A stretch of 64,000 nt of DNA from Deltaproteobacteria bacterium (GTDB lineage Bacteria > Myxococcota_A > UBA9042 > PHBI01), in contig JACKFA010000004.1 of NCBI GenBank assembly GCA_020632715.1, forward strand, positions 620,001-684,000. The letters are read 5' to 3'. Positions 23,709 through 32,167 of the stretch are shown here, in pieces; within the stretch, counting starts at the first letter, position 1, and every line of letters begins with the position of its first letter. The notes beneath the pieces are model-generated. The model was not told the DNA's origin. It did not search any database and worked only from the letters and a program-made list of their open reading frames with translations. The position numbers and the translations under genes were made by a program.

Positions 23709-24338
23709 TCAGGCCGTGAGCGCGCCGTAGGCGGCGGAGAGCGCGTCGAACACCGCGTCCGCGCGCGCCTCGAGCGCCGCGAGGTCGCCGTGGTTCTCGA
23801 TGACGTGATCGGCCGCGGCGCGCCGCGTGGCGTTGTCCGTCTGCGCGGCGATCCGCTGCCGCGCCTCCGTCTCGGGCAGGCCGCTCCGCGCCATGAGCCG
23901 CTGCACCTGCACCTCGGGGTCGGCGAGCACGACCACGAGCCGCGAGAGCCCCGGCGCGAGCTTGTTCTCGAGGATGAGCGCCGCCTCGTAGACGACCCAC
24001 GGGAGCCCCTCGCGGTGCGCCGTCGCGAGCTCGCGCCCGACGCGCGCGAGGATGGCCGGGTGCGTGATGGCGTTGAGCTTCGCGAGCGCGGCCGGGTCGG
24101 CGAAGACGTGCGCGCCGAGCTTCGCGCGGTCGAGGGCGCCGCTCGCGTCGAGGTACTCGGCCCCGAAGGTGCGCGCGATGGCGGCGAGCGCGGGCTCGCC
24201 GGGGGCGACCGCCTCGCGGGCGAGCAGGTCGGCGTCGATGACCCGGGCCCCGCGGGCCCTGAAGCGCGCGGCGACGGTCGACTTGCCGCTCGCGATCCCC
24301 CCGGTGAGCCCGACGACAGCGGTGGTTTGGCGCGTCAT
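23709..24338 (-). CDS. coaE: Dephospho-CoA kinase
   Basis: 209 residues from the ATG at 24338; longer frames to 24647 add low-complexity Ser/Arg-rich sequence. P-loop GLTGGIASGKST at about 10-21, DADLLAREAV (substrate-binding Asp), ITHPAI and the LID region (RLMARSGLPETEARQRIAAQ) are all present. It phosphorylates the 3'-OH of dephospho-CoA, the last step of CoA synthesis. Divergent from the ResB-like gene. Confidence 0.94.
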   Translation of the reverse strand: MTRQTTAVVGLTGGIASGKSTVAARFRARGARVIDADLLAREAVAPGEPALAAIARTFGAEYLDASGALDRAKLGAHVFADPAALAKLNAITHPAILARVGRELATAHREGLPWVVYEAALILENKLAPGLSRLVVVLADPEVQVQRLMARSGLPETEARQRIAAQTDNATRRAAADHVIENHGDLAALEARADAVFDALSAAYGALTA

Positions 24339-24453
24339 GGCCGCGGAGACTCGCACGTCGCGGCCGCGCGCGCCACCGCGGCGTGACGAACGGCCGCCCG
24401 CGCCGCGCCGTTCTCGTTGTCGCCGGCGCGCCGTGATGCTAAGCCAAGCGGCG

Positions 24454-25800
24454 ATGGCGGCTGACCCCCGAGAGCTCGCGGCCGACGACGCGCCCGCCCC
24501 CCCGCGCCGCGAGGCCGAGGGCCTCGCCTGGCGCGCCCTGACCTCCCCGCGCACCTTCGGCGTGCTGCTGCTCGCGCTCGCGCTCTGGCTCGCCGTGGCG
24601 GCCTTCGTGCCGCAGCGCGCGACCGCGCCGGAGCTGCTCGCGCGCATGAGCTACCCCGTCGCCGACGCCGCGCGCGCCCTCGGGCTCGCCGACGCGCTCA
24701 CGACCTGGCCGGCGCTGCTGCTCGCCGTGCTCATCGCCCTCAACCTCGGCGGCATGGCCTTCCGCGCGGCCTTCGCCCGCGCTCGCCACGGCGAGGAGGC
24801 GCTCCGCCCGGGGCCCTTCGTGAGCGCCGCCGCCGCCACGCTCGACGTGCCCGCGGCCACCCTCCGCGGGCGCCTCGCCGGCGCGCTCGGCGGGGCCGTC
24901 CGCACGCGCGGCGCCGGGCTCGCCGTGACGGCCGTCCGCGGGCGCTGGGGCGAGGGCCTCGGGCTCCTCCTGCTCGGCGCGCTCGCGCTCGGCGGCGGCC
25001 TCGTGGCGGATCGCGCGGCCGGCCTCGAGGCGCGCCTCACGACCGTGCTCGGGAGCGCCCCCGACGCCGACACGAACCGCGCGCAGGTGCACCACGGCGC
25101 GCTCTGGCTCGATCAGGTGCTCCCGTTCGAGCTCTCCTGCGCTCCGCCCGACCCGCTCGACCCGGCGCGCGTCAGCGCCTGCGCGTTCCGCTCGCCGGCC
25201 GGGAGCGCCGAGGTGCGGCTCGCCCCCGGCTACCCCGCGGAGGTCGACGGCGCCACGTTCACGCTCACCGACGCCACGACGACCCTGCCCGCGGCGGGCT
25301 CGCCGTCGCGCTTCCTCGTGAAGACGCAGGCCAGCGGCGGCTGGGCGCAGCTCGAGCTGGCGCCCGGCGCGAGCATGAAGCTCGGCGACGGCGACCAGAC
25401 CCTCCTCGCGGTGCCGGGGCCCGACGGGCCGCTCGTGGTCGCGTCGCACCCGGGGGCGGCGCCGGTGCTGCTCGCGCCACGTCTCGACGCGGGGCCGGTC
25501 GTGCCGGCGGCGGGCGGGCTCGAGCTCGCCTGGATCCCCGAGCAGCAGGTCACCATCGCCGTCGCGACCGCCCCTGGGCAGCCGTTCGTGTGGGTCGGGC
25601 TCGGGCTCGTCGCGCTCGGCGGGCTCCTCCTGCTGCTCCTGCCGCACGCGCAGGTGACGCTCACGCCGCGCGGCGAGCGCACGTTCGTGCAGGTGTGGTC
25701 GGCGAACCGCCCGGCGCTCCCGGAGGCCACGCTCGCGGCGCTCGCGGGGGCCGCCCCCCGGGCCGCCGCGCCGCCCGTCGCCGTGGAGGTCGCGTCGTGA
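24454..25800 (+). CDS. ResB/Ccs1-like cytochrome c biogenesis membrane protein
   Basis: 448 residues from ATG 24454 (an ATG at 24436 would add six). Topology matches ResB: TM1 (TFGVLLLALALWLAVAAFVPQ), TM2 (PALLLAVLIALNLGGMAF), TM3 (GLGLLLLGALALGGGLV), a large periplasmic domain of about 210 residues and a last TM (FVWVGLGLVALGGLLLLLLPHAQV) followed by a short cytoplasmic tail. ResB with CcsA delivers haem to apocytochromes c in System II. The usual partner CcsA is not next to it. Overlaps the next gene by 4 bp (GTGA). The family call rests on topology and sequence feel, without an alignment. Confidence 0.65.
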   Translation: MAADPRELAADDAPAPPRREAEGLAWRALTSPRTFGVLLLALALWLAVAAFVPQRATAPELLARMSYPVADAARALGLADALTTWPALLLAVLIALNLGGMAFRAAFARARHGEEALRPGPFVSAAAATLDVPAATLRGRLAGALGGAVRTRGAGLAVTAVRGRWGEGLGLLLLGALALGGGLVADRAAGLEARLTTVLGSAPDADTNRAQVHHGALWLDQVLPFELSCAPPDPLDPARVSACAFRSPAGSAEVRLAPGYPAEVDGATFTLTDATTTLPAAGSPSRFLVKTQASGGWAQLELAPGASMKLGDGDQTLLAVPGPDGPLVVASHPGAAPVLLAPRLDAGPVVPAAGGLELAWIPEQQVTIAVATAPGQPFVWVGLGLVALGGLLLLLLPHAQVTLTPRGERTFVQVWSANRPALPEATLAALAGAAPRAAAPPVAVEVAS

Positions 25801-26927
25801 GCCGCCGTGAGCTGATCCTCGCCGCCCTCACCCTGGTCGGCGCCATCGCCGGCGCCGCGCTGTCGACGTTCGGCGGCCTCGCCCTCGGGCCGGCCGCCGT
25901 GCTCGGCGGCGCCGCGGTCGTCGCGATCGGCACGGAGCTCGCGGCGGTGCTCGCGGGCCTCGCGCTGCTCGCGGGCCTCGCGGCCCCGGTCACCGCGCTC
26001 GCGCCGCTCCCCTGGTGGACCCTCGCCGCCGGCGCCCTCGCGCTCGGCGGGGCCGCCTGCGTCGCGGCGCCGCGGCTCGCGGCACTCGTGGGCCCGGGGG
26101 GGCGCCAGGACGCAGGCGCCGCCGTGCTCGCCGTGGGCCTCGCGCTCGCGATGCTGCTCCCGGACGCGGTCGTCCGCCTCGCGGGCGACGGCGCACCCGC
26201 CCTCTTCCACGCGGTGATCCGCGACGCGACCACGGGCGCGCGCTTCTCGACGTGGCAGGGCGTGCTGGTCGCGCACGACGGCGCGGGCGCCGGGCTCACG
26301 GGGGCGCTGCTGGTCGCGGCGCTCGTGGCGGGCTTCGCGCTCCTCGCGGCGCGCGCGAGCGGGCACGAGCGGACCCGGCGCGCGGCGTGGACGCTCGCGT
26401 TCGTGGTGGGCGCGGCCGGGGCGCTGCTCGGGCTCGTGGGGCTCGCGGAGCTCGCGGTCGGGAGCGTCGCGCCGCCGGACGCGGACGCGCTGCGGCAGCA
26501 CTGGTCGCTCTACGGCGGGCCGCTGCTCGCGGTCGAGCGGGTCGACGTCCCGGCGGGCCTCTCGCTCGCGGCGTGGTCGCGGCCCATGGTCGACGGGGTG
26601 CGGCTCCTGCTCGGGGCGCTGCTCGCGGCGGTGGCCTTCCGCGCGGTGCGGCAGCCCATCGTGACGGCGAGCGGCCCGAAGCCGACGCCGGCGGCGGCGC
26701 CGGAGCTGCCGCTGGCGCTCGCGCTCTCGGTGGCGGCGGCGCTGCTCGCGCCGACGGCGGGGCTCGCGCTCCTGCTCGGCGCGGGGGCGCTGATGCTCCT
26801 CGCGGCGCTCGTGGTCGGCCGCTGGTCCGCGCCGGACGCGCCCTCGCCGACCTACGCCGTGCTCTTCGCCGTGGTGCTCGGGGTGGCCGCGTGGACCGCG
26901 GCCGCCGCCAACTGGTTCCCGGCGTGA
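25797..26927 (+). CDS. Polytopic membrane protein of unknown function
   Basis: 376 residues, start GTG overlapping the TGA of the ResB-like gene. About nine Ala/Leu/Val-rich transmembrane segments cover most of the chain, with one larger soluble loop (about 130-165) and another near 225-260 (LRQHWSLYGGPLLAVERVDV). The WWD haem-handling motif of CcsA is absent, so I do not call it CcsA despite its position. The gene overlaps its downstream neighbour by GTGA too. It could be a diverged haem or lipid transporter; no evidence decides. Confidence 0.75.
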   Translation: MSRRELILAALTLVGAIAGAALSTFGGLALGPAAVLGGAAVVAIGTELAAVLAGLALLAGLAAPVTALAPLPWWTLAAGALALGGAACVAAPRLAALVGPGGRQDAGAAVLAVGLALAMLLPDAVVRLAGDGAPALFHAVIRDATTGARFSTWQGVLVAHDGAGAGLTGALLVAALVAGFALLAARASGHERTRRAAWTLAFVVGAAGALLGLVGLAELAVGSVAPPDADALRQHWSLYGGPLLAVERVDVPAGLSLAAWSRPMVDGVRLLLGALLAAVAFRAVRQPIVTASGPKPTPAAAPELPLALALSVAAALLAPTAGLALLLGAGALMLLAALVVGRWSAPDAPSPTYAVLFAVVLGVAAWTAAAANWFPA

Positions 26928-27835
26928 TCTTCCGGCGCCGGCTCACGGTCGAGGCGGCGACGACCACGAGGCGCAGGCGCCGCGCGCGCCTCCCGAGGCT
27001 GGTCGTCATGGGGCTCGTGGTGGGCACCATCGGTGGGCTGGTGGCGCTCTGGGTGTGGGTCTTTTCGCCCATCTTCATCGAGCCGCACGAGTGGCACGCG
27101 CGGCAGAAGCGCCTGGAGCGGGCGATCCGCGACGTCGTGCGCGGGCGCTCGAGCCACGGGGTCGACGCGGTGCCGGAGCTGCCGGCGTGGCCGCCGGAGC
27201 CGACGAGCGACGCGAGCGCGATCGTGTCGTGCGCGGAGGCGCAGGTCGCGCGCGCGGTGCAGCGGAGCAACACGTACTACGCGGTGGAGTGGCCCTGGGG
27301 GGACGTGCCGGAGAACCTCGCGGGGCCGCCGGACCTCATCGTGCGCTGCGTGCGCGCGATAGGGCTCGATCTGCAGCAGATGCTGCACATCGACCGCACG
27401 GCGAACCCGCGGCGCTACCCGCTGCAGCTCTGGTCGTCGCGGCGCCCGGACCGCGCCATCGACCACCGGCGCCTCCCGAACCTGTACACCTTCGCGCAGA
27501 CGTACTTCGAGAACCTGCCGGTGGAGGCGAAGGACGCGGAGCAGGCGTCGAAGTTCCTGCCGGGGGACATCGTGTTCTGGGCGCCGGGCGGGAGCCACGG
27601 CTTCCCGGGGATGGCGGGGATCGTGACGGATCGGCGCGGGCCGGACGGGTTCCCCTGGGTCGTGACGCTCGCGCCGAACGAGAAGGCGATGAGCCTCCAC
27701 CACCGCGTGAACAGCTGGCCGATCACGGCGCACTTCCGCGTGACGGGCGACGGGCTCCTCGAGCGCTTCCTCGAGCAGAACCCGAGCGCGGTGCTCATCC
27801 CGAAGGGCGCCGAGCCAGCGCCGCCGGCGCCGTAG
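26924..27835 (+). CDS. DUF1287-family membrane-anchored protein
   Basis: 303 residues; GTG start overlaps the preceding stop. Basic N-terminus (about 12 Arg/Lys in 27 residues), one TM (28-50, LVVMGLVVGTIGGLVALWVWVF), then a periplasmic domain with the DUF1287 hallmarks: CVRAIGLDLQQMLHIDRTA, YPLQLW, RPDRAIDHRRLPNLYTF, FLPGDIVFW and a His/Gly-containing end. DUF1287 proteins look like NlpC/P60 Cys-His peptidases; the Cys in IVRCVRAIG would be the nucleophile candidate. Cell-wall hydrolysis is an inference. Last gene of the trio; 124 bp follow before the DUF4157 gene. Confidence 0.78.
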   Translation: MIFRRRLTVEAATTTRRRRRARLPRLVVMGLVVGTIGGLVALWVWVFSPIFIEPHEWHARQKRLERAIRDVVRGRSSHGVDAVPELPAWPPEPTSDASAIVSCAEAQVARAVQRSNTYYAVEWPWGDVPENLAGPPDLIVRCVRAIGLDLQQMLHIDRTANPRRYPLQLWSSRRPDRAIDHRRLPNLYTFAQTYFENLPVEAKDAEQASKFLPGDIVFWAPGGSHGFPGMAGIVTDRRGPDGFPWVVTLAPNEKAMSLHHRVNSWPITAHFRVTGDGLLERFLEQNPSAVLIPKGAEPAPPAP

Positions 27836-27919
27836 CGATCGCCGCGAGACCCGCCGGTCACGCGGCGTAAAAAAATGCGCGCGCCGTGAGGGGGTTCTCG
27901 CGCGGATTCCGAACTACCT

Positions 27920-27938
27920 CGTTGAACCACACTCAACG
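27920..27938. promoter_or_regulatory. Inverted repeat upstream of the DUF4157 gene
   Basis: CGTTGA, 7 nt, TCAACG: a perfect 6-bp inverted repeat ending 21 bp before the ATG at 27960, in an unusually AT-rich patch. Candidate operator; no promoter hexamers are clear. Confidence 0.35.
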
Positions 27939-27959
27939 GTTAGGTTTTCGGAGTCGACG

Positions 27960-29390
27960 ATGGGGTACGCGCTTCAGCTCAAGGCCATGCACGAGCAGAT
28001 GATGACGCAGCGCGAGGAGGCCGGCGCGTCGCGTGACGCGATGCGGATCCTCGCCAGCCAGGGCTACGACGCCGCGTCGGCGGCGCTGTCGCCCGTCCAG
28101 CAGGACGGCGGGAACGGGGCGATCGGCCCGGCGCAGGTCCACGAGGCCGCGCGCAGCGGGCTCGCCGGCGGTGGCGGGGCGCTGCCGCACCTCGCCGCCA
28201 TCCAGGCGAGCTTCGGGCGTCACGACGTGAGCGGCATCCAGGCGCACACGGGCGGGAAGGCGGCGGCGGCGTGCGATGACATGGGCGCGCACGCCTACGC
28301 CACGGGCAACTCGGTCGCGTTCGCGGGGCAGCCGAGCCTGCACACGGCGGCGCACGAGGCGGCGCACATCGTCCAGCAGCGCGCGGGCGTGTCGCTCGCA
28401 GGCGGCGTCGGGCGCTCGGGTGACGCCTACGAGCGGCACGCGGACGCGGTCGCGGACGCGGTCGTCGCGGGGCGGTCGGCCGAGGGGCTCCTCGACCGGT
28501 ACGCCGGCGGCGCGGCGGGCGGCGGCGCTGTGCAGCAGCGGGCCGTGCAGCAGCGGGGCAAGAAGGACAAGGACCCGAAGCAGGACGACGTGGAACCGCA
28601 GAACATGACGATGGAGGAGAAGCTGCGGTACCTCCAGGACCGCGAGCGAGTCGAGGTCGAGGAGTCCGGCCCTCACGAGCGCATCTCGAAGGCCGGCGTC
28701 GTCTGGGAGAACATCAAGGAGACGGTCGGGGATTCGAAGCTCGGGAAGGTCGTCAGCCGCGGGCTCGAAGGCACCACGAAGATGCTGCCCGGCGAAGACA
28801 CGGCGCTCTGGAGCAAGACGGCGACCAAGGGCAGCGGTCTCGGCTCCAACAGGAAGGTGGGTTGGAAGCAGCGCGCCAAGGTGTGGGCCGCGCGAGCCGG
28901 CATGGCCATCGGCTTCATCGTGGCGCCGACCGTGACGTTGCTGTCGACGTTCGGCATCACCACCGCCATCAAGAACTACAAGCACAAGAAGCAGAAGCGG
29001 AAGAACCAGGTCCCGCAGATGGTGAACGAGAACAACGCGCCAGTCGAGAACACGCAGGCCCTCGCGGCGAACCGGATCCGCGAGGCCTTCTCGAGGGGCG
29101 CCGTCAAGGGCGCCTGCGCGGAGATGAACCTCGACGTGAACGACGTCACGGAGATGGTCCTGTCGCGCCTCGGCCTCGGCGGCGGGCAGCCGTCCTGGAA
29201 CGAGGAGCAGCTCGAGGCCTACGTGAACCTCGAGTCGGCCCTGCGCGAGAAGTTCCCGGTGCTCCAGTCGGCGTTCACCAACCGCAACATCGGCACGATG
29301 CAGCGGCCGCAGCGGGAGGTCGAGGAGTCCGAGGAGCAGGTCGAAGAGAACGACCCGATGCAGAAGCAGAACGACACGAACCAAAACTAG
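27960..29390 (+). CDS. DUF4157 metallopeptidase-domain protein, putative toxin or cargo
   Basis: 476 residues. The DUF4157 domain spans about 74-175: LPHLAAIQASFGRHDVSG, AYATGNSVAFAG and the zinc site HEAAH (132-136) with a third ligand candidate in DAYERHADAVADAV (Glu158). A Gln-rich linker follows (190-215), then a unique C-terminal region containing one long hydrophobic hairpin (about 313-337, AGMAIGFIVAPTVTLLSTFG), a Lys-rich patch (338-349) and an acidic tail. No signal peptide. DUF4157 recurs in polymorphic toxins and in cargo of contractile injection systems; such a machine is not in this window. Third-position G/C is lower than in neighbours, a weak hint of transfer. Toxicity is inferred. 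Confidence 0.82.
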   Translation: MGYALQLKAMHEQMMTQREEAGASRDAMRILASQGYDAASAALSPVQQDGGNGAIGPAQVHEAARSGLAGGGGALPHLAAIQASFGRHDVSGIQAHTGGKAAAACDDMGAHAYATGNSVAFAGQPSLHTAAHEAAHIVQQRAGVSLAGGVGRSGDAYERHADAVADAVVAGRSAEGLLDRYAGGAAGGGAVQQRAVQQRGKKDKDPKQDDVEPQNMTMEEKLRYLQDRERVEVEESGPHERISKAGVVWENIKETVGDSKLGKVVSRGLEGTTKMLPGEDTALWSKTATKGSGLGSNRKVGWKQRAKVWAARAGMAIGFIVAPTVTLLSTFGITTAIKNYKHKKQKRKNQVPQMVNENNAPVENTQALAANRIREAFSRGAVKGACAEMNLDVNDVTEMVLSRLGLGGGQPSWNEEQLEAYVNLESALREKFPVLQSAFTNRNIGTMQRPQREVEESEEQVEENDPMQKQNDTNQN

Positions 29391-29419
29391 CCCGGGTCGC
29401 GCGCCGGGGGCGTGCGTGC

Positions 29420-29434
29420 GTGAATGTCGTTCAC
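29420..29434. repeat. 15-bp palindrome, copy 2 (GTGAATGTCGTTCAC)
   Basis: Lies in the 49-bp space between the convergent DUF4157 and uvrC stops; arms extend to CGTGAA / TTCACG. No T-run on either side, so a bidirectional terminator is not well supported. Confidence 0.7.
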
Positions 29435-29439
29435 GAAGC

Positions 29440-31326
29440 TCACCCGAGCGCGTCCTTCAGGCGCGTCGCGAGCTCCGTCGAGATCCCCGGGCACCCGGCG
29501 AGCTCCTCGAGGCTCGCGGCGCGCACGCCCGCGACGCTCCCGAAGTGCTTCAAGAGCGCCGCGCGCTTGCTCGGCCCGATGCCCTCGATCTGATCGAGCG
29601 CGCTCGTCACGGTGCGCTTCGCGCGCAGGCTCCGGTGGTGCGTGATGGCGAAGCGGTGCGCCTCGTCGCGCAGGCGCTGCAAGAGGAAGAGCTCGTTCGA
29701 GTTCTCGCGCAGGACGACCGGGTTCTTCCGCTCCGGGCGGAAGACGCGCTCCGGGCTCCGGTCGACGTCCTCGCTGACCGGGCGCTGCTTCTTCTTCCCG
29801 CGCGCGACGAAGCCCTCCTCGTCGAGGACGCGCGACTTCGCGAGCGAGGCGATCTCGACGTCGTCGATGCCGAGCTCCCTCAGGACCTCGACCGCGACCT
29901 GCAGCTGCCCCTTGCCGCCGTCGATGAGGATGAGGTCCGGGTAGGCGCCGTCGTCCTCGCTCGTCGCGCGCCGGAAGCGCCGCGACAGCACCTCGTGCAT
30001 CATCGCGAAGTCGTTCGGCGTGTCGCCGCCCTTGATCTTGAAGTGCCGGTACTCGCGCTTCGCGAGCTCGCCGTCCATGGCGACCACCATGGAGCCGACG
30101 GGGTTCGTGCCCTGGATGTTGGAGATGTCGTAGCACTCGATGCGGCGCGGCAGCGACTCGAGCCCGAGCTTCGCCTGGATCCGCTCGAGCGTCTCCACGG
30201 CGTCGTCCTCGCTCTTCTTCTTCTCGTTGAACGTGGTCTGCGCGTTCTCGACGGCCATCTCGACGAGGCGCTTCTTCTCGCCGCGCTGCGGCACGCGCAC
30301 CTCGCACCGCCGCCCGCGCGACTCGCTCAGGAGCTCCTCCCACGTCACCTGGTCGGCGAGCTCGCTCGGGAGCAGCACGAGGTCGGGGATCGGCCGCGAG
30401 CCGTCGTAGTAGGCCGAGAGGAAGCCGTCGAGCACCTCGTCGTCGGGGAGCTCGACCTTCTTCATGCGGTACCCGCGCGCGCCGACGATGACGCCGCTCC
30501 GGAGCGTGAGCACCTGCACGACGAGGTCGGCGCCCTCGCGGTAGAGGCCGATGGCGTCGATGTCGCGCTCCTCGCCGAGGAGCACGTTCTGCGGCGTGAG
30601 CGAGCGCTCGATGGCGCGCAGCTGGTCGCGGTAGCGCGCGGCGAGCTCGAAGTCGAGCCCCTCGGCGGCGGCGTTCATGCGGCCCTGCAGGCGCTTCAGG
30701 AGCGCGTCCCCCTTCCCCGAGAGGAACATCTTCACGTCGCCGAGGCTCTCCTGGTAGACCGCGCGGTCTACCGGCAGCACGCAGGGGGCGGGGCAGCGGC
30801 CGATCTGGTGTTCGAGGCAGGGGCGCGCGCGGTTCTTGAACTCGCTGTCGCGGCAGGTGCGCACCTGGAAGTAGCGGTTCACGACGCGGAGGGTGTTCCG
30901 GATGGCGCTCGCGGAGTGGTAGGGGCCGAAGTAGTCGGCGCTGTCGCGCTTTCGGCGGCGGACGACCTCGAGGCGCGGCCACGGGTGCTCCTCGCCGATG
31001 CGGATGTTGAGGAAGGCCTTGTCGTCCTTGAGCTTCACGTTGAAGCGCGGCTGGTGGCGCTTGATGAGCTCGTTCTCGAGGAGCAGGGCCTCCTTCGGGT
31101 TGTTCGCGACGATGACGTCGATCTCGCCGAGCACCTTGTCGAGGAGCCCGACGAAGAAGCGCGTGTCGCCCGGGGTGGGGCTGAAGTACTGCCCGAGGCG
31201 CGCGCGCAGGTCGTTGGCCTTCCCGACGTACACGACCTCCCCGAGCTTGTCCTTCATGAGGTAGCAGCCGGGCTTCCGCGGGGCGGTCTCGAGGCGCTCG
31301 ATGAGCCAGTCGGGGAGGTCGCGCAT
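29440..31326 (-). CDS. uvrC: UvrABC system protein C (nucleotide excision nuclease)
   Basis: 628 residues. GIY-YIG nuclease at the N-terminus (GCYLMKDKLGEVVYVGKAN) for the 3' incision, a Cys cluster (TCRDSEF to IGRCPAPC), the UvrB-binding UVR helix (about 200-235), an RNase H-like domain for the 5' incision (CYDISNIQG, LILIDGGKGQL) and tandem helix-hairpin-helix motifs at the end (IEGIGPSKRAALLKHFGS). Makes both cuts around a lesion loaded by UvrA-UvrB. No SOS-type box was seen in front. It is single; vapBC lies 87 bp upstream on the same strand. Confidence 0.96.
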   Translation of the reverse strand: MRDLPDWLIERLETAPRKPGCYLMKDKLGEVVYVGKANDLRARLGQYFSPTPGDTRFFVGLLDKVLGEIDVIVANNPKEALLLENELIKRHQPRFNVKLKDDKAFLNIRIGEEHPWPRLEVVRRRKRDSADYFGPYHSASAIRNTLRVVNRYFQVRTCRDSEFKNRARPCLEHQIGRCPAPCVLPVDRAVYQESLGDVKMFLSGKGDALLKRLQGRMNAAAEGLDFELAARYRDQLRAIERSLTPQNVLLGEERDIDAIGLYREGADLVVQVLTLRSGVIVGARGYRMKKVELPDDEVLDGFLSAYYDGSRPIPDLVLLPSELADQVTWEELLSESRGRRCEVRVPQRGEKKRLVEMAVENAQTTFNEKKKSEDDAVETLERIQAKLGLESLPRRIECYDISNIQGTNPVGSMVVAMDGELAKREYRHFKIKGGDTPNDFAMMHEVLSRRFRRATSEDDGAYPDLILIDGGKGQLQVAVEVLRELGIDDVEIASLAKSRVLDEEGFVARGKKKQRPVSEDVDRSPERVFRPERKNPVVLRENSNELFLLQRLRDEAHRFAITHHRSLRAKRTVTSALDQIEGIGPSKRAALLKHFGSVAGVRAASLEELAGCPGISTELATRLKDALG

Positions 31327-31413
31327 GACAGGCGGGAACGTGGCGCACGCGCGCGCCGGAGTAAAGCGCGAGGGAGGGCGGCAGGGGTTACACGTCCAGG
31401 CCGCGACGGCGCG

Positions 31414-31800
31414 TCAAGCGAGCGCGAGGTCGGTCTTCGGGAAGTCCTGACCTTTGCACAGGAGCGGCTGGCCCGAGAGGCGCGCCACCGCGTAGCTCAT
31501 GCAGTCCCCGAGGTTCAGCGCCGCCGGATGGCGACCCTTGCCGAACTCGCGCCACGCACGCGCGGCCTCGTGCCAGTGTGCTTCGCCGAACGGCACCGGC
31601 GTCACGCGAAACACTTGGAGGAAGCGCGCGAGCGCCGCGCGCGGATCGCGCCGTAGACGCACCTCGAGCACGATCGTGGTCTCGGTGAGCGTGGGCGTCC
31701 CGATCCCTGGAGCCGCGGCCGATGCGAGCTTGTCGAGCAGCGCCTCGTGCCCCGGCTCCTTCAGGAAGAGCGCCACGATGGCCGATGTGTCGAGGATCAC
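31414..31800 (-). CDS. vapC: VapC-type PIN ribonuclease toxin
   Basis: 128 residues; GTG start three bases after the vapB stop, so coupled. PIN acids: Asp4 (ILDTSAIVALFLKEPG), Glu40 (LTETTIVLE), Asp97 (LNLGDCMSYAVA) and Asp115 (CKGQDFPKTDL). LNLGDCMSYAVARLSGQPLL is the typical VapC region. Known VapCs cleave initiator tRNA or 23S rRNA. Neutralised by the VapB coded just before it. Confidence 0.92.
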   Translation of the reverse strand: MILDTSAIVALFLKEPGHEALLDKLASAAAPGIGTPTLTETTIVLEVRLRRDPRAALARFLQVFRVTPVPFGEAHWHEAARAWREFGKGRHPAALNLGDCMSYAVARLSGQPLLCKGQDFPKTDLALA

Positions 31801-31803
31801 CCG

Positions 31804-32076
31804 TCACACTCCCTCGGGACCGTACCCGAGGAGCGCGTCCTCCGCGTCGCGCGAGAGCTCTCGTCCGAGCTCCTCGCCCGGCACGAGCGGCCAGATCTCG
31901 CGTTCGAAGAACGCCCGCGCCTCGACCTCGGGTGCCCGCGCCACGACCTGCAACGCGAGCCGGTCCCGCCGCTCGACGAGCGCCCTCCGGACCGCCTCGG
32001 TCTTCGTCTCGCCCGCCATCGCCGCCACCTCGGCCACGAGGCGCTCCACGTCGGGGTTCTTGATGTTCAGCGCCAC
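31804..32076 (-). CDS. vapB: VapB-type antitoxin
   Basis: 90 residues with a GTG start (MALNIKNPDVERLVAEVAAM) and GGAGG seven bases ahead. The N-terminal stretch including TGETKTEAVRRAL style residues (GETKTEAVRRALVERRDRL) is typical of the VapB group found in mycobacteria and proteobacteria. It binds the toxin with its C-terminal part and its own promoter with the N-terminal dimer. The promoter feature upstream has a fitting inverted repeat. Confidence 0.9.
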   Translation of the reverse strand: MALNIKNPDVERLVAEVAAMAGETKTEAVRRALVERRDRLALQVVARAPEVEARAFFEREIWPLVPGEELGRELSRDAEDALLGYGPEGV

Positions 32077-32100
32077 GTTCCGCCTCCGGGGTGGCGATTG

Positions 32101-32129
32101 AAGATATCCACCAAGAAGGTGGAATTCAA
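32101..32129 (-). promoter_or_regulatory. vapBC promoter with operator in the spacer
   Basis: Minus strand: TTGAAT (32129-32124), exactly 17 bp, TATCTT (32106-32101). The spacer is filled by a perfect inverted repeat TCCACC-TTCTT-GGTGGA (32123-32107). Transcription would begin near 32094, 18 bases before the vapB GTG. A bound VapBC complex would block polymerase directly. Confidence 0.65.
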
Positions 32130-32167
32130 CCTCCGCCGGAGATCGCGCCCAGCTGCTCGCGCCGCAA

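Noticed and set aside
25797..26927. Calling the nine-TM protein CcsA because it follows a ResB-like gene
   Set aside because: No WWD motif and no conserved His pair in the expected loops, so it stays unknown.
27840..27876. CGCCGCG hairpin followed by a run of A after the DUF1287 gene
   Set aside because: An intrinsic terminator for the plus strand needs T after the stem; here the run is A. On the minus strand the T run would come before the stem. Not a terminator.
29420..29434. GTGAAYGYCRTTCAC palindrome as an SOS (LexA) box for uvrC
   Set aside because: It lies at the 3' end of uvrC, and the other copies are also not in promoters of repair genes. The known matS (GTGAC...GTCAC) and parS (TTCACGTGAA core) motifs do not match either, so it was reported as unassigned.
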